This document shows positions 1 to 7,951 of a DNA stretch of 44,643 bases, piece by piece. The DNA lies in contig CAYUJS010000011.1 in the NCBI GenBank assembly GCA_964445105.1, positions 1 to 44,643 of the forward strand, written 5' to 3'. Numbering within the stretch: position 1 is the first letter of the stretch; each line of letters starts with the position of its first letter. Below the pieces are notes generated by a model, which saw nothing but the letters and a program-made list of their open reading frames with translations, ran no database searches and was not told the origin of the DNA. Both the position numbers and the translations under genes were made by a program. This DNA comes from CAWBNS01 sp964445105 (GTDB lineage: Bacteria; Chlamydiota; Chlamydiia; Chlamydiales; JAJFMA01).

Positions 1-169
1 GATTCGTGTTGAGTTGTTGGTTTTGTGCTGGTACTCTTAGTCCAAAAGTGAGAGAGATTTTTTCATAGCAGGCTTTGCAAACAAAGACGCCGTCGGCGGG
101 TTTGTCGTTGGGGGGAGCTCCGTGAAATGCGTACGGTTTTGTAGGCGACTCGCCTTGCTGAGCTGTTTT
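1..169 (-). other. Open frame without start codon at window edge
   Basis: Beyond the stop of the neighbouring transporter, the same minus-strand frame stays open to the edge of the window for about 56 codons. It contains a CxxC pair (VCKACYEK) but no ATG, GTG or TTG. It could be the 3' remnant of a gene whose 5' end was lost, or chance. A copy of the dispersed motif (166-183) lies exactly at the junction. I do not recognise the peptide, and the call is weak. Confidence 0.2.
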
Positions 170-183
170 TTAGTGGGAGCTGC
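166..183 (+). repeat. Dispersed motif, copy 1
   Basis: TTTTTTAGTGGGAGCTGC, one mismatch from the core TTTTAGCGGGAGCTGC seen at five other places. On the minus strand it encodes the last residues Ser-Ser-His and the TAA stop of the transporter at 170-1612. Confidence 0.6.
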
Positions 184-1612
184 TGGCTCTGGCTACCTTG
201 GGTCTTTTTACGAAGCGCGTTAGGGCTATGGAGCTGCCGATAGCGATCAGGAGCCAAGTCCATCTTATGGTAGAAGCTAAGCTGGGGGTACTGAATTCTT
301 GCCATAGATTGCCGGCAAGGATTAGGGCCAAGACTGTGGGGGCTAGCCATCGCAAAGAAAAGCTTTGCAGGCCTAACGGCCGAGCAAATACAGCGATCAA
401 GGCTAAGCCGCCGATCAACATATTTGTGCCGATTACCATTGGCGCTAGCGCGTCGATCAGGTGCATTGAATTTCCCATGCAGAATAGCGTAGCCAGCGCC
501 GCCATAGCAACAAGAGTGGCCGTGACAGACTTAGGCCGAGTCGTTTTGAATTCTACCTCAATATTTCCGGCAATACTCTCTACGATGGAAAATACGCCTG
601 TCACACCCGCAATGAACACGCAGAAGAAAAATAAGGCTCCGATTGCCTCCGACAAGCCAGGTCCAAAGGATTTGAGAATGGTGGGAAAAAGAATGAATCC
701 AATTTCGAAAGTTGATTCCGTATTCAAGATCGATTCAAAGGGGACGCCTTGCGTGTGACTAATATGCGCTAGGCAGCAGAAGATGGCCCCACCGGAGATG
801 AAGGAGACAGCAAAATCGCCCAAAGCCACGTAGATCATGGCGCGCTTAACATCGACCTTCTGACATGTGTGGCGAGAATAGCCGACAATGATGCCTAGTC
901 CTAATGATAAGCTAAAAAAAAGCTGTCCGAATACGTCTCTCCAGAGCATGGGATCAGCAAGTCGCTCGATGTGCGGAGTTAGGTAGTAGACCCAGCCTCT
1001 TAGACCCCCTGGCAGTAGGCAGCTTGCGATCAAAAAAAACGTCATCAATATAGCGAGTAGAGGCATAAAGGTGGAGCAAATGCGCTCAATTCCATCCTTA
1101 ACGTTCCGCACAAGCACAAACCAGGTGGAGAGGGCGACCAGGAGAGTGGCTAGAAAAATAGGCCAGGAGAGGCTACCAAACTGCGTCACATCAGGGGTAC
1201 TTTGTAAGACTGTATTAAAAAAGAAGTACTTGGTGTCTTCGGGGATCATGTTTGCAGCGGCGAAATAGGTATAGGCGACGGAGTAGCTCGTGAGAACAAT
1301 ATAAAAACCGCCGATCGATAAGCAGGCAATCACAGCCAGCCAGCCGAAAAACTGGCCCCTTTTACCCGCCACGATGCCATAAGCGGAAACCAGCGGTACT
1401 TTCCAGCGGTTGCCGATCATCCCTTCTAAAATTAGCATGGGAACGCCAAGAAAAAAAAGCGCCAGAGCGTAGGGCAGTAAGAAAGCGCCTCCGCCGTTCT
1501 TATAAATTTGGGCGCTAAAACTAAGAATATTCGCAAAGCCCACGGCTGAGCCGATCATCGACCAAATATAGCCGCTCTGAGATTTCCAGGTAGTTGAGGT
1601 GACTTCGGACAT
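170..1612 (-). CDS. Sodium-dependent transporter, NSS/SNF family
   Basis: A 480-residue inner-membrane protein of the neurotransmitter:sodium symporter family, which couples Na+ entry to uptake of an amino acid or related solute. The N-terminus carries the family signature: GSAVGFANILSF in the unwound part of helix 1, followed by the NGGGAFLLPY stretch of helix 2. About eleven to twelve hydrophobic segments follow, the usual count and length for bacterial members such as LeuT and MhsT. Chlamydia has a single homologue (CT231 as I recall). The exact substrate cannot be read from sequence. The start is an ATG with a weak purine stretch (GAGAAAAAG) upstream. It stands apart from the next operon by 84 bp. 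The last residues (SSH, then TAA) fall inside a dispersed repeat motif, so the C-terminus may be a late replacement. The family is sure; the substrate is unknown. Confidence 0.93.
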   Translation of the reverse strand: MSEVTSTTWKSQSGYIWSMIGSAVGFANILSFSAQIYKNGGGAFLLPYALALFFLGVPMLILEGMIGNRWKVPLVSAYGIVAGKRGQFFGWLAVIACLSIGGFYIVLTSYSVAYTYFAAANMIPEDTKYFFFNTVLQSTPDVTQFGSLSWPIFLATLLVALSTWFVLVRNVKDGIERICSTFMPLLAILMTFFLIASCLLPGGLRGWVYYLTPHIERLADPMLWRDVFGQLFFSLSLGLGIIVGYSRHTCQKVDVKRAMIYVALGDFAVSFISGGAIFCCLAHISHTQGVPFESILNTESTFEIGFILFPTILKSFGPGLSEAIGALFFFCVFIAGVTGVFSIVESIAGNIEVEFKTTRPKSVTATLVAMAALATLFCMGNSMHLIDALAPMVIGTNMLIGGLALIAVFARPLGLQSFSLRWLAPTVLALILAGNLWQEFSTPSLASTIRWTWLLIAIGSSIALTRFVKRPKVARASSSH

Positions 1613-1696
1613 TCTTTTTCTCTAGCTCGAAATGAACGTAAATCATAGCTAGATCACGATTGAATGTCCATCCGACACTTGGCTTTAAACCTTTGG

Positions 1697-3418
1697 CTAT
1701 TCGGTGGCTCGCAGCAAAAGCCCGGCTAAAGCGAACCGATTTTTAGGATGGCCATCTCTAATGGCGGTAAGTAGCGCAAGGACCCCTCGGGGGTCCTGTG
1801 CAACGGCCAGCGCTTCGATAGAGGCGATGTATAAATGAGTCATGTCGTGGGGGGTAGCTTCGGCGCGCAGGCCTTCTCGGCGCAGCTCCCAGGAAGCCAA
1901 GGGGCGGAATTGAACAATTGGGATTTGATCTTGTTCAGAAACCCAGCGACAGACCCTCTCGTGATAGGGACCCTCTAAGCCTGCTTTAAAGAGCGCGAGT
2001 GTGCAGTGATTGCGTACAAGTGGCGCGCCGATTTTGTGCTGGCCTTTTTTTAAAATAGCGATTGCTCCAGCGGTGGCTTTGTTTTGCAGGAGCTCGACGG
2101 CAAGCGGTACCAGATCCAGCTGCGGTTTTTCGAGAATAGCCTCGGCGATGTTGAGGAACTCTTTTTCCGGTAGATCAATGCACTCGGCTAAAATTTGTTC
2201 TCGCAGCCCCCGGCTGAGCTCTATGGCTATGGGCTTGTCTCTGTACACTTGCGTCCCGGAGGCCACTACTTTCCAAGCTTGGAGAGCGCTACCTGCGGAA
2301 TTGACAGGCACAAACAGCAGATCTTTTGCGTCGACCATTAAGATTTCAGACAGCGACGAGGCACTGCGTGGGTCATGATGTTTGATCAGCGCTAGGGCAG
2401 CATTTACGCGGACGTTCCTATTTTTGGAGGCTAGTAGTAGAGCTAGGGTATCTTTGCCCTCTTCGATTTCAGAAAGTACCTGCATGGCAAAAAGGTCGCC
2501 GTTGGCAGCCAGAGCAATGATTTCTGCAATGGGAGCGTTGTGGCCCAAGCGGTAGAGCGCCTGTAGGGCAGCGAGGCGCACATTTGGGTTAGCAGAACGG
2601 CTGAATTCTTCAAGTTTTGGAAGAGCGGATCCATCTTTAAGGACACCTAGAGCTGAGGCACAAGCCTCTTGCTGCCTCGGGCTTGGGTGCGAGGCGAGTG
2701 TGCGCAAAGCGGCAATTAAGTCATCCCGCCCGGCTTTAGCTATAGCCTGGATAGCAGCGATGCGCACCTCTTCGTCCGAATCGTTCATGAGGCGCCGTAA
2801 CTGTTTGATAGAGCGGTCGTCGCCGACCATGGCAAAGAGCTGTGGCAGAATAGGCCAAAACGATTTGGGAAGCTTTTGTACTAACGCTTCGATTTGCCCT
2901 ATAGCTGTGGGGGATCTTTTTGTGGCTAAGTGATGGATAGCTTCCAAGCGTATAAGCCAGTTACCCGAGCTAGCGGCGCGATTGACGAGCTGGTCTGCTT
3001 GGTCGTTTTGCATGCCTGCAAGAAGATGAAGGCTGACAAGACGCGTTTGTAGGTCGCTGTTTTCCAGACCTTTAGCCAGGAGGTGAGCGACGCGTTCGTT
3101 GGAGGCGATACCAGCTCCCAAGATCGCGAGCAGCTGACACTCTTTATCCGGATCGCGCGCGCCCTGCTCTAACAGGGAAATAGACATTTGCTGTAGAAGG
3201 GGATAGTCGTGCTTGCCATTTCCAGTATCTACTCCTTCTATGTAGCTGTCGATGGCTGCTTCGATGCGGCCGAGGTGTAGCTGGTGGAGGACATAGGTGG
3301 AGTCCGGCTGTGAACAGGCCAAGGAGGATAGCAAACTTGAGGCAAAGATCGTAAAGAAAAGCAATTTCGCTAAACTAGGCCACTGTCTATTTTTTGTCGG
3401 TTTGCGCGATGAGTCCAC
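1697..3418 (-). CDS. HEAT-repeat exported protein
   Basis: About 573 residues when started at GTG 3418, which has an AGGAG eight bases upstream that overlaps the stop of maf. The open frame runs further upstream into maf, but that part lacks such a site. The N-terminus has basic residues and then a hydrophobic run (LLFFTIFASSLLSSLAC), a signal peptide possibly of lipoprotein type, though the lipobox is imperfect. The rest is a tandem array of about 30-residue helical units of the HEAT / PBS-lyase type, with recurring patterns such as EEVRIAAIQAIAKAG, PNVRLAALQALYRLG and RNVRVNAALALIKHH. Such solenoids bind proteins; no catalytic motif is seen. It is the last gene of the zwf operon, 11 bp after maf. 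The function is unknown; a periplasmic scaffold is an inference. Confidence 0.8.
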   Translation of the reverse strand: MDSSRKPTKNRQWPSLAKLLFFTIFASSLLSSLACSQPDSTYVLHQLHLGRIEAAIDSYIEGVDTGNGKHDYPLLQQMSISLLEQGARDPDKECQLLAILGAGIASNERVAHLLAKGLENSDLQTRLVSLHLLAGMQNDQADQLVNRAASSGNWLIRLEAIHHLATKRSPTAIGQIEALVQKLPKSFWPILPQLFAMVGDDRSIKQLRRLMNDSDEEVRIAAIQAIAKAGRDDLIAALRTLASHPSPRQQEACASALGVLKDGSALPKLEEFSRSANPNVRLAALQALYRLGHNAPIAEIIALAANGDLFAMQVLSEIEEGKDTLALLLASKNRNVRVNAALALIKHHDPRSASSLSEILMVDAKDLLFVPVNSAGSALQAWKVVASGTQVYRDKPIAIELSRGLREQILAECIDLPEKEFLNIAEAILEKPQLDLVPLAVELLQNKATAGAIAILKKGQHKIGAPLVRNHCTLALFKAGLEGPYHERVCRWVSEQDQIPIVQFRPLASWELRREGLRAEATPHDMTHLYIASIEALAVAQDPRGVLALLTAIRDGHPKNRFALAGLLLRATE

Positions 3419-3429
3419 AAGCTCGGCTC

Positions 3430-4023
3430 CTAGTTGTCCCGGAGGTGCTTCCAGATATCCACCCCGAACTGTAGCAAAAGTTCTTTTAAAGTATTTACGG
3501 GCAGGCCAACCACGTTGTAGAAGCAACCGTTAATTTTTTTCACGGCAATTGAACCTGCGTTCATTACGCTAAAGCCGCCGGCCTTGTTCAAACAATGGAT
3601 AGCTAGCTGATAATCTCGGATCTGCTCATCTGTGAGGGAATTTAGCTCCACTTCGGACTCCTCCGAAGCGGAAAGCATTCGCTGTCCTTGCCGAACGGTG
3701 ACTGCTGAAATAACCTTATGCGTCGTTCCTGAGAGGGTTCTAAGCATCTTCAAACCATCTTCATAATCTGTTGGCTTCCCGTAGACGACGCCTTTGTGGT
3801 AGACCACGCAGTCTGAGGTGACGATGATTGCCTCTGGGTCTGGGTGGTTCAGGGCTAGTGATTTTCCTTCGCTTATTTCGATGGCATAGGCGTGCGGATC
3901 GCCCGAAAATAGGATCGACTCTTCAGGGAAATCCGAGGCAATCTGCTCAAAGGGAAGGCGGAAAAATCCCAGGATAGTTTTTCGCTGGGGGGACTGAGAA
4001 CCGAGGATAAGTTTCATGATCAT
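3430..4023 (-). CDS. maf: Maf-like nucleoside triphosphate pyrophosphatase
   Basis: A 197-residue Maf/YceF/YhdE family protein. These cytoplasmic enzymes hydrolyse non-canonical or modified NTPs (dTTP, UTP, m7GTP and others) to the monophosphate and are linked to house-cleaning and septum control. Visible signatures are SQSPQRK at the N-terminus (usual S-x-SPRR), TSDCVV with the conserved Asp, YGKP, and the C-terminal NAGSIAVKKINGCFYNVVGLP block. The length is normal. Two in-frame ATGs lie close together (MIMK), so the true start may be the second. The stop of the upstream 106-residue gene is only a few bases away, so translation is probably coupled. Chlamydia has a Maf homologue, but I know of no special link to the pentose phosphate genes of this operon. 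Which nucleotide is preferred cannot be told. Confidence 0.92.
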   Translation of the reverse strand: MIMKLILGSQSPQRKTILGFFRLPFEQIASDFPEESILFSGDPHAYAIEISEGKSLALNHPDPEAIIVTSDCVVYHKGVVYGKPTDYEDGLKMLRTLSGTTHKVISAVTVRQGQRMLSASEESEVELNSLTDEQIRDYQLAIHCLNKAGGFSVMNAGSIAVKKINGCFYNVVGLPVNTLKELLLQFGVDIWKHLRDN

Positions 4024-4344
4024 CTATGCGATAAAAAGTTGTGAGAAAAGGTAGATTTTGTAGCCATCTGCATTGAGGTGCGGACAGTAGCGTAGTAGGG
4101 CCGCTTTGAGCAGCTCTTGGCTTTTTTGCAGCTGCGACCAAGAGCATCGCGAGCCGTTTACATGAAAACCCAGGTAGTCTTTGTTATTGAACCGCACCTC
4201 TAGCGCTTCAATTGGGTTTTGGCCAGCTATAATTCGCGATTGTTTCCAGGCATTACTCTGGTTAAGTTGGACACGTAGTTCTGGGTGGAGCGAAAAACCG
4301 ATGAAAATTTTCGTCAGCGTTGTTGGCGAAATTTGTACTGTCAA
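4024..4344 (-). CDS. Small conserved-looking hypothetical protein (TTG start)
   Basis: A 106-residue product I do not recognise. There is no ATG or internal Met anywhere in the frame. The only sensible start is TTG 4344, which overlaps the pgl stop as TTGA, the same geometry as the ATGA overlaps between zwf, opcA and pgl. That pattern is what makes the gene credible. The protein is soluble, of mixed charge, rich in Leu and Gln, with no signal peptide or membrane segment and no metal or catalytic motif. It sits between pgl and maf in an operon, so it is probably co-translated with pgl. No function is proposed. Confidence 0.6.
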   Translation of the reverse strand: MTVQISPTTLTKIFIGFSLHPELRVQLNQSNAWKQSRIIAGQNPIEALEVRFNNKDYLGFHVNGSRCSWSQLQKSQELLKAALLRYCPHLNADGYKIYLFSQLFIA

Positions 4345-5102
4345 TGCATCTCCTGAGTCAAAATATGCGCCGCTTCATGGTCTAAAACCCAGAGCGCCTT
4401 ATGCGTTGCCGTTCCAAGGCGTTGCGCGGGCAGCCGCGTGGGATTGTACGGGCCCTGTAGGACTTTTGCAACGGTGTCTGCTTTATCTCGACCCAGCACA
4501 TAAACGACGATGAATTTTGCTCTGTTGAGGCACGAAAATGTTAGCGTGAGACGCCAAATTTTTAGCTTTGGAATGAGGTTGGCCACCGCCAGTTGTTCTT
4601 CTGCGTTGAGCCCATGCGATTCCGGAAAGAGAGAGGCTGTATGCCCGTCTACACCCATGCCTAGCATGACAAAATCGAGAGAGGCACCGGCAACTTGGCC
4701 GCGAATTATGTTTTCATATTCATGGGCATTCCAATGTATGTCGTCTTCCGTTTTCATGCGAAAAATATGCTTTTCAGGGATACCTAGGCGGTTCCAACCG
4801 GCCATCATCGCCATCTGGTAATTGCTGTCAGGGTGATCGGGGGGTACGACACGTTCATCGCTCCAAAATACCATCACCCTTTTCCAGTCGACCTCCTTCG
4901 CCAGAGGGTGTTCAGGAATCTGCTGATAAATCACTTTGGGAGTACTGCCCCCGGCCAGGGCAATCGAAAAGCTACCTTTTTCGGCAATCGCCTTTTTAGC
5001 GCGGCTCAGGAGCTGCTCGACACTCCAGGTGACGGTAGTCTCATAATCGCCGGGGATGGCAAGATCTCGTCGATCGTCAAAAGCCTTGAGCGGTTCGTTC
5101 AT
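4341..5102 (-). CDS. pgl: 6-phosphogluconolactonase
   Basis: A 253-residue enzyme (DevB/Pgl family) that hydrolyses 6-phosphogluconolactone to 6-phosphogluconate, the second step of the oxidative pentose phosphate pathway, in the cytoplasm. Signatures are ALAGGSTPK, the FWSDERVVPPDHPDSNY block, and GMGVDGHTASLFP near residue 160. The open frame extends 45 codons upstream into opcA, but the correct start is ATG 5102. It overlaps the opcA stop as ATGA and precedes MNEPLKAF. In Chlamydia pgl (devB) directly follows zwf; here an OpcA-like gene lies between them. The stop overlaps the TTG start of the next gene. Confidence 0.95.
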   Translation of the reverse strand: MNEPLKAFDDRRDLAIPGDYETTVTWSVEQLLSRAKKAIAEKGSFSIALAGGSTPKVIYQQIPEHPLAKEVDWKRVMVFWSDERVVPPDHPDSNYQMAMMAGWNRLGIPEKHIFRMKTEDDIHWNAHEYENIIRGQVAGASLDFVMLGMGVDGHTASLFPESHGLNAEEQLAVANLIPKLKIWRLTLTFSCLNRAKFIVVYVLGRDKADTVAKVLQGPYNPTRLPAQRLGTATHKALWVLDHEAAHILTQEMH

Positions 5103-6163
5103 AGGTCCCAATCCTGTTTTGCAAGCAAGTGAAGCATTGTGAAATATTGAGGGCTCCCAGGCGCATAAAAAAGCTCTTTCAAGAAGGGATAGCTGCGGCG
5201 CACGCCAGGAACCAGCAAGGTAAAGGGCAGTTCGCAAGCCTCTGGCGAGGAGATGTGCACCATCAATTGGCGCGATTCGGGCAGGTGCTTCATGGAAAAG
5301 TGGCTCCGGTTCGGGCCTTGCACTTCTGCGCCTAAGAGTACCCCTGGCCAGCGGCCTGGCTCTGCGCCAGGGACCAACGATACGAGGAGCTCTCCGGAGG
5401 CATGCCGATAACTGGCAAGGCTCTGGTCGCCATTCTTACTTATGTTCTGTAGATGCCACCCAAAACGATCCGCCAGCCAAGCCTGCAGGTAGAGCGCCTG
5501 TGTTTGGGTGCCGGCCTTTACTGCATTCTCCAATTGGTTGTAATGAATTAGGATACGGTTGGCGTGTGCAAGTTTTTGACGACGTTCCGGGGAGTCGAAA
5601 ACCTTTCTAAAAACCTCGCGCCAGCCGCTTATACGCGCCCAATTTAGGTCGACAATATCCAAACTTTCCCTTTTGTGTAGCTTGAGAATTTGTTGGCTAA
5701 AGCGGCTTAAATTTTCTGTGCTCTCCGAATCGATGATCAAACGGTCCCCCATGTGTAACAGCGAAGGCAGTACCGTTTTTTCTAAAGCAGGGTCTTGCCC
5801 CCAGACCAAAAATACGGGCAGATCGGACAGAAGGTAAGGCAAAACGACGTAAGGTACCCGGTCGAGATTGCAGCAAGAAACCGAAATACGGATCTCTTCG
5901 TAATCGGGTAACGCCCCCTGCGTTGTGGAATAGACGCAGCCGCGCACTTGCAGTAGGGGCCCAACTGATTCTTCTCTCTGTATGAAAATAATGCGACAAG
6001 GGAAGCGCTCGGTAACCATCTCCATAAGCGCTTTAGATGAGGCCATCTGATCTGGATGATTCGCATAGACAATCAAATTGAACAGGCAGGCTGTAGAACC
6101 TTCGGCGAGTTGTTTCGCGGTTTGTGGTGTACAAATTCTGTTGGCATGCGTTTCTATGGTCAT
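5099..6163 (-). CDS. opcA: Glucose-6-phosphate dehydrogenase assembly protein OpcA-like
   Basis: A 354-residue protein that I assign to the OpcA family, known from cyanobacteria and actinobacteria as a partner that assembles or redox-activates glucose-6-phosphate dehydrogenase. The assignment rests on the general pattern (RTCTxNLVVxxxxP-like opening here as CLFNLIVYANHPD, a central LPYLLSDLPVFLVWG block, and an SWADRFGW-like AWLADRFGW segment) and strongly on position: it overlaps zwf upstream and pgl downstream, both by ATGA. No signal peptide or membrane segment is seen, so it should be cytoplasmic. No enzymatic motif is visible. Strains of Chlamydia have zwf and pgl adjacent without it, so this is a feature of the related families or a loss in Chlamydia. 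Confidence 0.8.
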   Translation of the reverse strand: MTIETHANRICTPQTAKQLAEGSTACLFNLIVYANHPDQMASSKALMEMVTERFPCRIIFIQREESVGPLLQVRGCVYSTTQGALPDYEEIRISVSCCNLDRVPYVVLPYLLSDLPVFLVWGQDPALEKTVLPSLLHMGDRLIIDSESTENLSRFSQQILKLHKRESLDIVDLNWARISGWREVFRKVFDSPERRQKLAHANRILIHYNQLENAVKAGTQTQALYLQAWLADRFGWHLQNISKNGDQSLASYRHASGELLVSLVPGAEPGRWPGVLLGAEVQGPNRSHFSMKHLPESRQLMVHISSPEACELPFTLLVPGVRRSYPFLKELFYAPGSPQYFTMLHLLAKQDWDL

Positions 6164-7719
6164 AGCACCCTCCAGGTGTGCCCGTCGGCGCGCATCAGGG
6201 TGTCTGCTTCGATTGGGCCCCAGCTTCCCGATGCATAGTTTGGGAAATCTTGAGGCGCGTTATTGGCCCACCAGTTCAGCACCGGTGTGAATATCTTCCA
6301 GCTCGATAGCACTTCGTCGTTACGCGCAAACAGCGTTGCATCGCCCGCCATACAGTCACAGATGAGGCGCTCGTAGGCCTCTTGCTGGGTTGCGCCAAAG
6401 TAGGCGTTGTAGTGAAACTCCATCTTCACCGGTTGCATTAACCCTTCATGACCCGGGATTTTGCAATTCGTTTTCAGGGAAATCCCCTCGTTCGGTTGGA
6501 TCCGCAGCGCCAACACATTAGCCGGACAGATACCGCTATTCGCCTGGTAGAGGGTACCGGGAGCCGGTTTGAAGGTAATGGCGATTTCAGTCACCTTCTT
6601 GGGCAGGCGCTTGCCCGCTCGTAGATAAAATGGGACTCCCGCCCAACGCCAGTTGTCGATCCAGAGCTTGAATGCTGTGTAGGTCTCTATATTGCTCGTG
6701 GGGGACACGCGGTCCTCCAGGCGATAGCCCTTCACGGCCTCGCCGTTGACAAATCCTGGTCCATACTGGCCTCTTACTGCATTGCGCAGCAGATCAGTCT
6801 CAGAAAAAGGTCGAATAGAATGCAGCACTTTTACCTTTTCATCGTGAATAGAGCTGGCCGATAAATTGGCCGGCGGCTCCATGCCAATTAGCGCTAGCAG
6901 CTGCATCATATGGTTCTGCACGATATCGCGTAACATACCCGACTCTTCCCACAAAGGTCCACGAGAGCCAACCCCGATCTCTTCACCAACCGTGATTTGC
7001 ACATGGTCGATGAAGTGGTTATTCCACATAGATTCAAAGATAGGATTCGTGAACCGAAAAATCAGCAGGTTCTGTACCGTCTCTTTTCCCAGCCAGTGGT
7101 CGATCCGATAGGTTTGCGATTCATCCAGGTACTGACTTACTTCTTCCTGAAGGGCGATGGCAGATCCCAGGTCGTGCCCAAAGGGCTTTTCAATGATCAC
7201 CCTAGACCAACGCTTTTGCGGATCATCAATAGCATAGATCAATTGGTTTTTCTTGAGCTTTTCGATAATTACAGGAAAAAATCCCGCCGGAGTTGACAGG
7301 TAGTAAACTCTATTTCCTTTCGTACCAAACTGTACGTCTAGCTCCTTGAGAAAACGCTCCAACGCCTCATAGCCGGCATCATTATGAAATTCCGAACAGT
7401 GATAAAAAAGCTGATTTGCAAAGGCATCCCAAAGTCGCTGATCGGAAACAGGGGTACGCGAAAACTGATCGATGGCTTTGCGCATTTCTTTACGAAACTG
7501 CTCGCTCGACGCTTGGCGGCGTGCGAATCCTACGCAAGCAAAATGCGCTGGGAGCTGACCCTCATGCGATAGGTTAAACAAAGCCGGCACGAGCTTACGG
7601 GCGGTTAAATCGCCCGTCGCACCGAAGATGACCAAAATACAAGGCTCAGGCGTCTTAGACGCGAAGACCTCTTCCATCAGCGGATTGTCTAAAGCGCTAT
7701 TCGAGGTTGTTGATTTCAT
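6160..7719 (-). CDS. zwf: Glucose-6-phosphate 1-dehydrogenase
   Basis: A 519-residue enzyme that oxidises glucose 6-phosphate to 6-phosphogluconolactone with NADP+ or NAD+, the entry to the oxidative pentose phosphate pathway. The N-terminal dinucleotide fold shows IFGATGDLTARKL. The substrate site shows RVIIEKPFGHDL and RIDHWLGKE, with the catalytic His (RIDHYLGKE in most homologues). The length is standard. I take ATG 7719 (MKSTTSN); a TTG ten codons upstream is also in frame. Neither has a strong ribosome site. It heads the operon zwf-opcA-pgl-unknown-maf-HEAT. In Chlamydia zwf follows yqgF; here a 5.4-kb block on the opposite strand separates them. Confidence 0.96.
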   Translation of the reverse strand: MKSTTSNSALDNPLMEEVFASKTPEPCILVIFGATGDLTARKLVPALFNLSHEGQLPAHFACVGFARRQASSEQFRKEMRKAIDQFSRTPVSDQRLWDAFANQLFYHCSEFHNDAGYEALERFLKELDVQFGTKGNRVYYLSTPAGFFPVIIEKLKKNQLIYAIDDPQKRWSRVIIEKPFGHDLGSAIALQEEVSQYLDESQTYRIDHWLGKETVQNLLIFRFTNPIFESMWNNHFIDHVQITVGEEIGVGSRGPLWEESGMLRDIVQNHMMQLLALIGMEPPANLSASSIHDEKVKVLHSIRPFSETDLLRNAVRGQYGPGFVNGEAVKGYRLEDRVSPTSNIETYTAFKLWIDNWRWAGVPFYLRAGKRLPKKVTEIAITFKPAPGTLYQANSGICPANVLALRIQPNEGISLKTNCKIPGHEGLMQPVKMEFHYNAYFGATQQEAYERLICDCMAGDATLFARNDEVLSSWKIFTPVLNWWANNAPQDFPNYASGSWGPIEADTLMRADGHTWRVL

Positions 7720-7884
7720 GATCCTATCTGGGTTGGGGCTTATCCCCAAAAGCTAACACAACCCGTCTATATTGAGGAATTCCAAACAAGCTGTCGGCTC
7801 AGGCCAGTAAACATAAACTAACGCTCGAAATGATATATTTTAGATTATATTTGTTAATCTAGTATGTTTTAATTGTTTATTTAT

Positions 7885-7914
7885 TTAACAAAATTAATCA
7901 ATTGTTTATATAAT
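7885..7914 (+). promoter_or_regulatory. Candidate sigma-66/70 promoter
   Basis: TTAACA at 7885-7890 and TATAAT at 7909-7914 are 18 bp apart, in a very AT-rich stretch (about 7820-7930), with a start expected near 7921. It would drive the serine-rich gene beginning at 7952. The stretch separates divergent transcription units (zwf leftwards, this cassette rightwards). Confidence 0.5.
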
Positions 7915-7951
7915 AAATATTATAAGCCCAACTTTAGTAGTAGGTTTTTTT

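Noticed and set aside
198..758. 186-residue plus-strand frame opposite the Na+ transporter
   Set aside because: Complement of a clearly conserved membrane protein; its composition is that of an antisense shadow.
5103..5237. Longer N-terminus for Pgl
   Set aside because: It would overlap OpcA by about 140 bases; the ATGA overlap at 5102 and the family length support the shorter form.
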